Origin: Linum tenue
Taxonomy: Eukaryota > Streptophyta > Magnoliopsida > Malpighiales > Linaceae
DNA length: 64,000 nt
Assembly: GCA_946122785.1 (NCBI GenBank)
Contig: CAMGYJ010000009.1
Location: 12,802,937-12,866,936 of the forward strand
Reading direction: 5' to 3'
Positions within the stretch are counted from its first letter, which is position 1. Every line of letters starts with the position of its first letter. This document shows, piece after piece, positions 38,258-48,736 of this stretch. The position numbers and the translations under genes are program-made. The notes below the pieces were generated by a model. The model saw nothing but the letters and a program-made list of their open reading frames with translations, did not search any database and was not told where the DNA came from.

Positions 38258-41047
38258 ATGAACAGCGCCAAACTCACCTCCCTGCCACTCGTTCGAAGCC
38301 AAAGCTCCTCTTCCTCCTCGGCCTCAGGCAGCAATTCCGAGGATGATGGTCCTCAGCAGCAGCAGCAGCAGCAGCGACAGCAGAGCATAGTGGTTCCGTC
38401 CAATGGCATCGCTGCTGCGCTAACTGAAGCTATGGATAACAAAGATCAGATATGGTAGGGAACAGCAAAACCAACTAAACATAACTCTTTTTTCGAAGTC
38501 TCGGCTTCTATAGCGTGCTCCCAGTAAACTAAAGCAGCGCATCGTCATCTGTTTTACAATCTTTCCATTTGTTTCTCTCACTCAACCCATACAATTCAGT
38601 CCTTTCTAATCGTCCAAACTCATGCAGGTCTATCACTCCTCAAATCCCAGCAGATTTATCAGTTCAAGTGCAAGAGGCTACATTCACTGTTCACAAGGTA
38701 AATTCATTCAACTTCGGAAACTACAAATTAGCAACACTTGGTCATGGCTATGCATAATCATACCACCTCCATATCTCTCTATCACCATCTTTCCTACCGT
38801 TATGCAACAACAACGAATACTTACATGCAAATGAAGTTATCAGAGATTCAATTAGGCCTGGAAAGGATCTCAAATTATAAGCAACAGTTAGGTTCACCAC
38901 TCTTGTGCCCCTAATGCCAACACCAACTTTGTAAGCCTTCCGCATGATAAACACAGTGTATTAGCATATATATTATATACCATACAGAGAAGATCCTGTC
39001 GTCTTTGAAGGTAAGAAAGCCACAAGCTTAACATGATTATTTACTGTTAGATTGGACACATATTTTACCAAAATTACTCACTTAAACTAAGTCTTTTCTG
39101 CAAAACAGTACCCCTTGGTATCAAAATGCGGCTACATAGGGCGGCTCGAACTTCAGCCTTCAATTTCAAACTTTCCCTATGAAGTCAAGCTCGATAACTT
39201 CCCAGGAGGACCAGAAGCATTCGACGCCGTTCTAAAATTCTGTTATGGCCTTCCCCTAGATTTGAACCCTCAGAATATAGCTCAACTTAGGTGTGCATCA
39301 GAGTACCTAGAAATGAGTGAAGAGCTTGAAGATGGGAATCTAGTCACAAAGACAGAAGCTTTCCTCACATTCGTCATTCTCTCTTCATGGAGAGACACAA
39401 TCACCGTCCTCAAATCCTGTGATGCCCTATCTCCATGGGTAGAAAATCTGCAAATTGTTAGGAGATGCTGCGACTCGATTGCATGGAAGGCTTCAAGAGA
39501 CAATTTGACAACTACTGGGGAACCAGCAACAGCTAGTGACGATGCATGGTGGCTGGATGATGTGGCTACCCTCCGCATCGATCATTTCATAAGGGTCATA
39601 ACAGCAATTAGGGCAAAGGGAGCAAACCCAGAGGTAATTGGCAAGTGTATAATGCGCTATGCATCAAGATGGTTATCAGGAATGGATGATGAATTAGAAG
39701 ATGTAAGAGGCTATGCAAACCAGGGAAAGAATGGGTTGCAGTTCAGTGTACTAAGTGGGAGGAGAAAGGAAGATCAGAGTGCTGGAAGCAACAAGGAGAA
39801 GAAGGCTATCATTGAGAACCTAATAAGCATCTTGCCTCCTAAAAAAGAAGCTGTACCATGTAGATTTTTATTGGAGATGTTGAAGATGAGTATTGTTTAT
39901 TCTGTATCGCCAGCTTTGATCTCACAGCTAGAGAAGAGAGTTGGGATGACGTTAGAGATGGCCACTGTGAACGATTTGCTGATCCCTAATTACAAAAATG
40001 AAGATCAAGGGAAGCTACTAAAGTACGTTATCCTCACACCATTTTCCTTGTTTCCTAATGATAAATATATTATTGATGGACTCTACACTAATTCACATTA
40101 CTTGTTGCACAGATCACCTGACCAACAACGCACAATGCACAACCTAGATGTGGTACATAGAATCATAGAGTATTTCTTGATGCATGAACAGGATCAGCAG
40201 CAACTACAACCAACGCCAGGGAAATCAAGTGTCAGTAAGCTTCTAGACAGCTATCTAGCTGAAATTGCCAAGGATCCGAATGTATCTGTCATCCAATTTC
40301 AGGTCTTGGCTGAAGCACTGCCAGAAAATGCTAGAGCATGCCATGATGGCCTGTATAGGGCCATTGACACCTATCTAAAGGTTCCTTACTCTTTCACTTT
40401 CTTTTAGTTTGTAAGACGACCAAACAATATATAATCATACAAAAAGAAATTTTGCTTTCCTTTTCCAGACTCATCCTTCACTCGCAGAGCATGATCGTAA
40501 AAGGGTTTCCAAACTAATGATTTGTGAGAAACTATCCATGGATGCCTGCATGCATGCAGCACAAAATGAAAGGTTGCCTCTAAGAACCGCAATTCAGGTA
40601 TTTTCTAAAATCCTACTAGATACTTAATATTAGAAATGAATAAAAGTAAGAGAGAAAGCGTTTTTGCAGGTTCTGTTCTCTGAGCAGATAAAATTGAGGG
40701 CAGCAATGCAAAGAAAAGAGTCAGCAGCAGAGAGTGGCAATATTTCAGAACAGGAGACACACCAAACAGAAACAAAATCGGAGATCATGACACTTAAAGC
40801 AGAACTGGAGAATGTTAAGACACGAATGGCAGAGCTACAGAAGGACTACGTGGAACTGCAGCTCGACTATGCTAGGTTAAACAACAAGCAGAAACAGACA
40901 GTATCTTGGAACTTGGGTTGGAAGAGAATAAGGCCATCCTCTCTTTTCCAGAGGAAAGCAGATGGGGAAGAAATAGAAGAAGGAAGGAAGAGATCCAATT
41001 CCACAAGCCGTAAACCCAGCTTGAGAAGAAGAATGTCCGTTTCCTAG
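38258..41047 (+). CDS. BTB/POZ NPH3-RPT2-like (NRL) family protein
   Basis: Plant-specific NRL protein, the family of NPH3, RPT2 and DOT3. These act as membrane-linked adaptors for CUL3 ubiquitin ligase in phototropin or auxin-transport signalling. Preferred coding exons: 38258-38454, 38628-38697, 39109-40022, 40113-40380, 40469-40597 and 40670-41047 (651 aa). The N-terminus is Ser/Gln-rich (CAG repeat near 38355). The BTB part holds IPADLSVQVQEATFTVHK, PGGPEAFDAVLKFCYG and CASEYLEMSEELEDGNL. The NPH3 domain holds WWLDDVATLRIDHFIRVI, CRFLLEMLKM, DGLYRAIDTYLK and LSMDACMHAAQNERLPLR. A coiled coil at 40780-40900 precedes a basic tail ending RRRMSVS. A 90-base, stop-free GT-AG intron at 40023-40112 splits what looks like one long exon; retaining it gives 681 aa. 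The exact paralogue (DOT3-like is possible) is not settled. Confidence 0.93.
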
Positions 41048-41575
41048 AATTTGAAGCAACATGCCAAACATGCAGAATGTAACTGCAACCAGAGGCTCAA
41101 AAGTAATTTACTGTCTAATATGAACTCAATTCGACCCATTTGGTTCTTCTGAAGGGAAATGGTTAGCTAAAAGTATCAAATTGGGTCATCATTTTTTTTT
41201 TTGATAAATATCAAATTGGGTCATCATTTGAATGTAATCATTTGAGTCATGCCACATAATATGGCCAATGCTATTGCTTCTGTAGTGCTAGATTAAGCCC
41301 AAATTCAGTTTGAGAGAATGATGATGGTCATTGCAGTTCGCCACATTTCCATGGTGTCAAGCATCAATCAAACAGCAGGCTATCATATGGCCAGATAATC
41401 GAGTGAATTCATATCAAGATTCCAGTAAGAAAACAAAGAAAACCCCTAGAAGAAACAGCAATTCATGGCAAAAACTAATTTTATTCATACGCCTTTAATC
41501 GCACTAAGAACTTCCCGACAATTAAGTTCAAGAAACCCTACCGAAATGAGGTAACAAAACATACCAAACTCCTAC
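41048..41575. other. Convergent 3' flanks of the NPH3-like and uL23 genes
   Basis: The two genes are tail to tail here. An imperfect short duplication of ATCAAATTGGGTCATCATTT occurs at about 41178 and 41209 around a T-run. No additional gene is visible. Confidence 0.45.
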
Positions 41576-42100
41576 CTACCTAGAAGTCCTCATGCTGCTC
41601 CAAGGGAACTTGAGCTTCTCCGCCGTGGCATCACCACGACGCCCCTTGTACCCTCCACCGCCACCGCGGCCGCTCACATCCCGATCCTTCTCCTCTCTCC
41701 TCCCGTCGAGCCAATGCTTCTTCCCACCACCATCCTCCACGACTTCCCCAGACCTCTGCTGCTTATTCATCCTCTCCTTCTCCTGCTCGACAACCTTCAG
41801 CGGGAACAAATCGGGAGATATGGAGAGCGGTGTTTTGAGGGTGACGTAGGCCTTCTTGTAGTCAGGCTTGGCGAACAGAATCCCGCCGCGCTTCTTCTTC
41901 TTTCCCTCCATGTTGAGCGTGCGGACCTTGTCGACGTCGAAGCCGTAGAGCGACTCCAAGACACGCTTGATTTCGATTTTGGAAGCGGAAGGGACGGTTT
42001 TGAGTGCGATCTCGTTGATGTTCTCGTAGGTCTTGGGCATTAGAAGCTTGATCGGAAGGTTTGCAAAGTGAATCACTCTTCTACCCAACCTGCTCCCCAT
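41576..42100 (-). CDS. Organellar ribosomal protein uL23 (L23 family)
   Basis: A single-exon gene of 174 aa. It starts MGSRLGRRVIHFANLPIKLL, then has the L23 fold region IALKTVPSASKIEIKRVLES, VDKVRTLNMEGKKKKRGG and DYKKAYVTLK. This resembles the plant nuclear-encoded mitochondrial-type L23 (Arabidopsis At4g39880 from memory). uL23 binds 23S-type rRNA beside the peptide exit tunnel. The C-terminal 60 residues are charged and Gly-rich (GRGGGGGYKGRRGD), an extension outside the core fold. No classical presequence is obvious, though the basic N-terminus could target mitochondria. The localisation is inferred. It lies tail to tail with the NPH3-like gene and head to head with the pectinesterase. 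Confidence 0.9.
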   Translation of the reverse strand: MGSRLGRRVIHFANLPIKLLMPKTYENINEIALKTVPSASKIEIKRVLESLYGFDVDKVRTLNMEGKKKKRGGILFAKPDYKKAYVTLKTPLSISPDLFPLKVVEQEKERMNKQQRSGEVVEDGGGKKHWLDGRREEKDRDVSGRGGGGGYKGRRGDATAEKLKFPWSSMRTSR

Positions 42101-42534
42101 TTCTTCCTCTTCTTCCTGCTATTTCTTCTTCTCCCAACTGCGAGTGTCGCTTGCTTTGTGTTCAAGCTCAGCTGAGCGGCTATGGCGGAAATACTAAGGA
42201 GGGAAAGGGATTCCGGATTCCGGTAGGAAGGAGTGGCGGAAGTAGAAATTGGGCCTTGGCCCAGCTCAAATTGGGCCTACCAATTCAGTGTCGTTGTGGC
42301 TTTCGCGCGGAATCACTCAAGCCCACTGGGGGAGTAAAAGCGGTTATTTTCAGTTACTTTTACTTACCCAGTGGAGACTGGAGAGCAGAGGGGAAAAGAA
42401 AGATTATGATAAAAAAGCGAAAAGGAATTCAATTCCGAATTCATTCTTCTTTCCGCCATTGCCACCGCTGTAATCTGCATCCTTGCCCGTTGCCAACCTC
42501 TTGCAGGAGAGAAAGACAAGGGTGGACCAATTTG
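42101..42534. promoter_or_regulatory. Shared divergent promoter interval (uL23 and PME31-like)
   Basis: Only 434 bases separate the two divergent start codons, so both promoters and 5' UTRs must lie here. The segment 42225-42320 contains repeated TTGGGCC/GGCCCA words (TTGGGCCTTGG, TTGGGCCTACC, AGCCCACTGGG). These resemble TCP/site-II-type GGCCCA elements common at plant ribosomal-protein and organelle-protein promoters. The functional assignment is inferred. Confidence 0.55.
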
Positions 42535-44674
42535 ATGGCGGGGAGAGTGATAACGGTGGCGCAGGATGGCACCGGCGACTTCACCACCGTGCAGGCAGCA
42601 GTGGACATTGTCCCTTTCGGGAACAACTTCCGAACAGTAATCCGAATTGGCCCAGGAGTTTACAGGCAGCCTGTGTACGTTCCCAAGACCAAAAATTTCA
42701 TAACCCTGGCCGGTTTGCGTCCGGAGGACACCGTACTTACCTGGAACAACAGCGTCTCCAGAATCGATCACCACCAGGCACTAGCCGAAAATTGCATAAC
42801 ACCCGCTAATTGATAAGCCTTCCATTTTCTAATCCTGGGGCTTTGGTTGCAGGGGGAAAGGTTGATAGGGACGGGGACTTTCGGTTGTGGGAGTGTGATT
42901 GTGGAAGGAGAAGATTTCATTGCTGAGAACGTCACTTTCGAGAACTCCTGCCCAGAGGTAATGCTGTTTCCAACTGAACTCTCATGACATTCTGATTTTT
43001 GTCTAGGTTTACTTAGTTACGGATAATATCAGTGGGGGTTTTGATTGAGGAATAGAGAGTGGAACTTTTAACTTGGTTTGTAAGGTTGAGATACGGCTGT
43101 AGGCAAGCATATGAGGGGTTTTGATTTGTCTCTTCTAGGTTCAAACTGTTCTATCCTAGGTTAATCAAATCGTTGTTTCAGCTAGCTTTAGTGTAGAATC
43201 TTTTGGTCTCAAATTGCATATGATTATGAGGGTTTGTTTAGTGAAGCTGAAAGTGAAACCCTTTCTGCTATGTTTGATAATTTATGCTTGAAGTTCTTCA
43301 GATGTTCGTTTAGTTTAGGTTCGTCTAGTCTATATCTATCTTTTGTTATCAGGGTTCAGGCCAAGCTGTGGCACTCAGAGTAACAGCCGATCGTTGTGCC
43401 TTCTACAATTGCAGGTTTCTTGGGTGGCAGGTGGGTCGTTGTCTCTCGTTTTTTCTGTGGTTGTGGAAGATATCCTAAAGTTTGAAACTGTTACCTCCAA
43501 TTAATTATGCGTAAATAAGTACGTGTATCGATTTCGCCGGCTTATTTGTGCAGGACACACTGTATTTGCATTATGGGAAACAGTACCTGAAGGACTGCTA
43601 CATTGAAGGAAGTGTGGACTTCATTTTCGGAAACAGCACTGCGCTCCTTGAACATTGCCATATCCACTGCAAATCAGAAGGCTTTATTACTGCACAGGGA
43701 CGGAAATCTTCTCAAGAGCCAACTGGTTATGTGTTTTTGAGGTGTGTAGTTCACTGTTTATAAAATCTTTTTTTTTTTTTGGTCAAATATAAAATCTTTT
43801 CTCTGTGGTGTTAACATCTCTGCATTGGCTGAGGTCCCTAATCATTCTATTATGTCGAATGTATAGTTCATATTTCGCTTTTTATCATGAAGTGCCGAAC
43901 TCTAGAGACCAAGCAAGTCAAATCATTGTGTGTGGTTTGAATTGGCATAAACAGGCACTTTAACATTCTGCTGTTGTAGAATGCACCTACTCACCACTTG
44001 GTTTCATGCTAGGTGCTCACTTTCTGCCAGATTTGCTGCATAATTTTAAGTTTCAAATTTCAACATATGAGACAAGCTACAGGGGTCTCACTTGCCATAA
44101 GCTTGTATTGGTCCATAGTTCTGGTCGTGGTTGTCATCCTTCGACCAATTGGTAGCAGGACATCACTCGTGCCTTGGGTATATTGGTCTCTCCATGACAA
44201 ATCTCTGTCTTTATGCAGATGTGTGATCACTGGGAATGGTAAGGCATCATACATGTATCTTGGGAGACCATGGGGGCCCTTTGGAAGGGTAGTTTTTGCA
44301 TACACTTACATGGATCAATGCATCATACACACGGGGTGGAACAATTGGGACAAAGCCGAGAATGAGAGAAGTTCTTGCTTTTATGAATACAGGTAGACCC
44401 CCATAAGTTTTCTTCATCTACATCTCTCCATTCTCCATCCAAGTTTCAACCTTATAACGCCATCTCATGTTACTCATTGCATAAAGTGATTGCATTTTAC
44501 TGTAACTGCAGGTGCTATGGGCCAGGTAGTTGCCCTTCAAAACGAGTTGGGTGGTGTAGAGAGTTGATAGACGAAGAAGCTGATCAGTTTGTGATGCACG
44601 GTTTCATCGATCCAAATCCAGAAAGGCCCTGGCTTGCCCAAAGGATGGCAGTGAGGATACCGCATTCTGCCTAG
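42535..44674 (+). CDS. PME31: Pectinesterase, PME31-type (no pro-domain)
   Basis: Carbohydrate esterase family 8 pectin methylesterase, which removes methyl esters from homogalacturonan. Six coding exons: 42535-42777, 42853-42957, 43353-43430, 43554-43741, 44219-44392 and 44512-44674, giving 316 aa. Family motifs: [21 protein letters not shown], the catalytic QDTLY and VDFIFGN aspartates, then [13 protein letters not shown]. It lacks both the N-terminal inhibitor-like PRO domain and an obvious signal peptide. Both traits fit Arabidopsis PME31, whose sequence it follows closely from memory. The first intron begins GC (CAG|GCACTA) and ends AG; no in-phase GT is available and the spliced length matches the family exactly. 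An in-frame upstream Met near 42406 would add a non-homologous leader, so 42535 is preferred. Confidence 0.94.
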
Positions 44675-46060
44675 CTTATAAACTGTAACATGATGTTCAC
44701 TTGTTGTGTGATCAATACATGCCGCAGGCTAAGGGAAACTCGTACCGTTTGAGGTCCTTGGAACTTTAGTGGAAATAAAACGTAGCCAAATAGGTGGGTA
44801 GAAGTTGTTGCTTGCTGCACTACAGTAAAACAACATGAAGAAGAGTTTCACAAGGCATGTGTTTGTAGCTTGAGCAGATTCCCTCCTAGGATTTCACTCA
44901 AGGGTGCTGCCTAAATCTTGCCTCCGAACATCATGATGTATCATATAACTGGCTTCTTGGTTTTGGTAATGAGAAGTACGTTGTTTAATACTTAGAAACT
45001 TGCTTCCTGAAGTCTGCTGTCTGAGCAGCTAATGATCAGAGTGTTTGCTTTCTATCGGCAAAATATTGCCGGCCAATCAACTCCGTTCTCTAAGCCTCTT
45101 GCAAAAGATTTTCAATTAAGATGGGAAATTTATTCACAGATTTGGATTTGAAGTGGTATTTCTCTTGCAATTGCTTTCAGTCTTATCGTTACCTTTCATC
45201 ATTCATGACTATTGGGAGATTTTGTGGTAGTCGCAATCTTTCTGATCTCCCAAACCCCAATTAGGTAGTCCAATTTCCTGTGGGTCTGGCCTACATAATC
45301 CTCGCAACATTTCCTTTTCCAGATTTCGGAAGTCCAAACAAATTGACATTTGACAAGTGGACGAAACGACTTCTTCACTGTTATTATCTCTTGTTCACCT
45401 GAGAATGGAAAGAGAATGGGAAAGAAAGCAAAAGGAGAGACCAGAATAGGGGAAAGGCTGAGAAGCAGAGGAAAATGAGTGAAATTGCAGCAGCAGCAGG
45501 TTCCTTCCTGTCTCCATTAAACAAGAAGGAGCAGCAGCAGTTGTATATTGGCAACTTTACCATCGTGGTAGGGAGGAAACAATGGCGGATGCAATCAAGA
45601 TCATCAAGGCAGCATGTGACGAGACAGATATCAGTGCGACAGCCTCAAACATACTCTGCAACCATCACTACCTATATACCTCTTCATGAATCACCATCTC
45701 CTGCTGTACGTTACAGCATGACAGTTCATTCACCTCTTCTACTTGCTTTTCTTCTGTTGGCTATCTTTTCTTTATGTTTTCGTGGATGGGTTTAAATTGC
45801 AGGCTTCCTTTGATAGGAATCTGGAGGACAAGCCGAGGGTTTTCCACGCTATGTGGCCAACTCCTTTGTCTTTTCCACGCTATGTTTCCTGACAAACAGA
45901 GAAGCCAACAGCTTAATGAGGTTGCTGTTTGATTCTTTCTGGATTTCTCTCTAATCCCCATGGAAATTGGGATAAAGTTGTAACCTTCTTTTGTTTGGTT
46001 GGTTGGCAGGAAGTGTGGAGAATCCAAATGCTGCCGATAAACTTCTTACTCCTGACAGTA
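44675..46060 (+). other. Unrecognised transcribed-looking locus, interrupted by a hAT insertion
   Basis: After the PME31 3' flank, 45475-45795 and 45800-46060 look exon-like: a QQQ-rich frame, acceptor-like CAG and donor-like GT borders, and moderate GC. They do not give a single long protein that I recognise. Frames such as MADAIKIIKAACDETD (45582) and NLEDKPRVFHAMWPTP (about 45815) end in stops. The sequence resumes after the transposon at 48729. It may be a pseudogene or a non-coding transcript. Confidence 0.3.
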
Positions 46061-46068
46061 TGGCCAAC

Positions 46069-48728
46069 TAGAGGTGGCAATTAGCATCCAAATCCATGAA
46101 TCCAATCCAATCCATCCACCAAATTATCCACTTAATCCAATCCATTTAAATCCAATGACTGCTTTACCGTACCGTTAGGGCTGGGAAACGGTGCGGTCTG
46201 GTCCAGACCAGACCATATATACGGTCTACGGTCCAGACCGAGAGGCTAAAGTATAGACCACAGACCAGACCACAGACTATACGGTCTGGTCCAGACCACG
46301 CCTGTGCGGTCTGGTTCGGTCTGGTCTGGTCCAGATAGACCACACTCAACGAAAAATGAATAATTTGTTTAGTCAACCACACAAAAAATTGAACCAATAA
46401 CCAAGAAAATAATTGTTATTTGCCTTAAAACATTAATCCTAACATGCATGAATAATTTTGATACTCTAAATCTTAGTACATAACAAAGATACAAAGTAAA
46501 AGCATCCCAGCTTGCACCATAATGTCATAAACATTAACATAATGTCATATGGAGACACGATTATCTCTACTCTGTGGTTAAATGTGGTTGTGAATGAAGG
46601 AGGGAAGAGATTCACAAAATTAAGGTTGAGACTTGGGTGTCGTTGTGGGAGTTTGGAGAGTGGTCGAATGGGCTGTTAACACGTATTGACAAGTCAGTTG
46701 GGTCTACGGTCTGGTCCGGTAAACCGCGGTCTAGACCAGACCAGACCAAGAGATCAAATCATAAAATAATACAGACCATGGACCAGACCAGACCATACTT
46801 CACGGTCTACGGTCCGGACCAAACTGTGCGGTACGGTTTGGACCACGGTTTTTCTAACGGTCTGGTCTATTTTCCCAGCCCTACGTACCGTGCCGGCCGG
46901 TTGAACCGGAAAAACCGGGAACCGAGCCATGAACGGTATGACGGAGAAGACTGTCGAAGGACTTGCGTACCGGCCGGTATTATCGGTGGAACTAGAGTGT
47001 CGCAAGATACCGTCCGGTTTTAATCGTGCCGGCGGTTCTTGGGAGACTGGCCAAATAATTTTTTTTAGAGACTGGCAAACCTTAGGGTAGCAGTAAAAAG
47101 GCTATCCAGTCTTCCCTCTCGCCGTCTTCCCCTGCCCCTAGCAACTGGCGCATCCTCAAATCGCAATCCAGCAGCCGTTCGTCCGTCGCTCGTCTCTCTA
47201 GACTCTCCAATCCAACTCGGTCCTTTTACTTGTCGCCACTCGCCAGGGCCGTTGTCCTATGCCTCAAGCCTCCAAGTTATCCAATCAACGCCGTGCTCCA
47301 CTCTCCAGCTCGCCGACTCATTCTGCGGTGAACCTTTTCTTTGGTTCTGGTGAGAAAGAAAAGACAAAGGAAAGAGAAGTCATCCAATCAGCCTTAGTTT
47401 CTTACTACTGCAAAATTTATATGCATAGCGAAGAGAGGAATGCTCCAATTGAAAAAGAAGAAGCAAAAACAGAGCTTTATCTTGCTTCTCAAGGTCGGCG
47501 GAGAGGGGAGAGAGACAGTGAGAGAAGAGAGATCGAGGGCCATATTTTGTGGATTTGTTGATCTAGGTTGATATCTTATGGAGGAAAAGCTACATGCATA
47601 AAGAAATAAATCAGTACTTTGATCGTCAGAAGAGAAGAAAGAAAAACATAGCTTCATCGTGCTTTGGGTTGGGGAGGAGAGAGAGTTAGATAGGGAAGAG
47701 AGAAAGTGAAGGATATGTGGTAGGTGTAGTCGTGTACAGATAATGGGAAAAGTAATTCAAAAAGAAAGAATAAATAAGTGGGAAATTAAATGATTAATTT
47801 TTTAATTATTTGTAATCACAATGACACAATCGACAAATGGAGAGCAGAGAAATGATTTTTAAATATTTATAGTAGAGTTATATTTTAACGAATTCAACCA
47901 TTTTTCATCATTCAGATTTTCAATATTAATTTTATTTATTGTTATGGTATGTACTATTTTGATACTAATTACATTGTAAATATAAAAAATAATTATAATA
48001 GCGCTCTCATCACGCTCTCGTTATTGAAAATTTATAATATGGACGCTCTCACGCTTTCGCTTTCGCTCCCGCTCCACGAACTGGTTACCTAAGTTGGGAG
48101 GCGTGGGGGACATGACAAAAGTCCTTATTCTTTTTGTTTTTTTAGCTTTTATTCCGGTATATTTACTCTTTTACAGTTTCTTAGGCGGTATAATCCGGTT
48201 TTATTCTGGTATTTTCCCGGTATGGTACCCTAATTTTGCCGGTACGGTTTTTTAACAAAAAAATAATTTTTTTATTCCAAAAACGGTATTTACCTATAGG
48301 AAACGGTTCAACCATGGTTGTACCACGATTTACCATGCCAAAGACGATTCCGGTTTGATGTCCGGAACGGTTTCGTAATCCATGTTTAAATCCAATCCAT
48401 TTGATCCAAATCCAATTGGATTGGTGGATTCATGGATCAATCCATGGATCCGAATGACAAATTACAATTTGGTACCTATATTTTTTATATTTTACATTTT
48501 GGTACCTAAAATTTATATTTTTATACGAAAAATATCATTGGAAAATTACATTTTGGTACCTAAAATTTTTCATTATGACATTTTAGTACCTAAACTTTTC
48601 AAATTTTACATTTTGTCCAAGCCTTTGATGTCATATGGATTCATGGATCAATCCACCAATCCATTGGATCCAATCCATTTGATCCATGGATCCACCAATC
48701 CACGAATCCGATCCAATTGTCATCTATA
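46069..48728. mobile_element. hAT-type element with 8-bp TSD, containing nested insertions
   Basis: The left end TAGAGGTGGCAATTAG and the right end (reverse complement TATAGATGACAATTGG) form a 16-bp inverted pair with four mismatches. TGGCCAAC flanks both sides (46061-46068 and 48729-48736), the 8-bp duplication typical of hAT transposition. The element proper is made of ATCCAATCCATT/GGATTGGTGGATT words. It is split by a middle insertion of about 46158-48370 with ACCGTACCG/CGGAACGGT ends, and that in turn holds the inner hAT element. No transposase was found. A related GGATTGG-rich sequence occurs at 49579-49800. Confidence 0.8.
46176..46883. mobile_element. Inner non-autonomous hAT element with 8-bp TSD and GGTCTGGTC arrays
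   Basis: 708 bp with 13-bp inverted ends TAGGGCTGGGAAA and TTTCCCAGCCCTA. The perfect 8-bp duplication CGTACCGT lies at 46168-46175 and 46884-46891. Both subterminal regions are dense arrays of GGTCTGGTC/GACCAGACC, the kind of repeated motif that hAT transposases bind. The core is AT-rich and non-coding. It sits inside the middle nested element. Confidence 0.9.
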
Positions 48729-48736
48729 TGGCCAAC

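Noticed and set aside
40113..40380. Continuous single exon 39109-40380
   Set aside because: It would force 30 residues without family counterpart between consensus GT and AG sites; kept only as a possible retained isoform.
42406..42534. In-frame upstream Met extending PME31
   Set aside because: The added residues resemble no signal or pro-domain and the family starts at the later Met.
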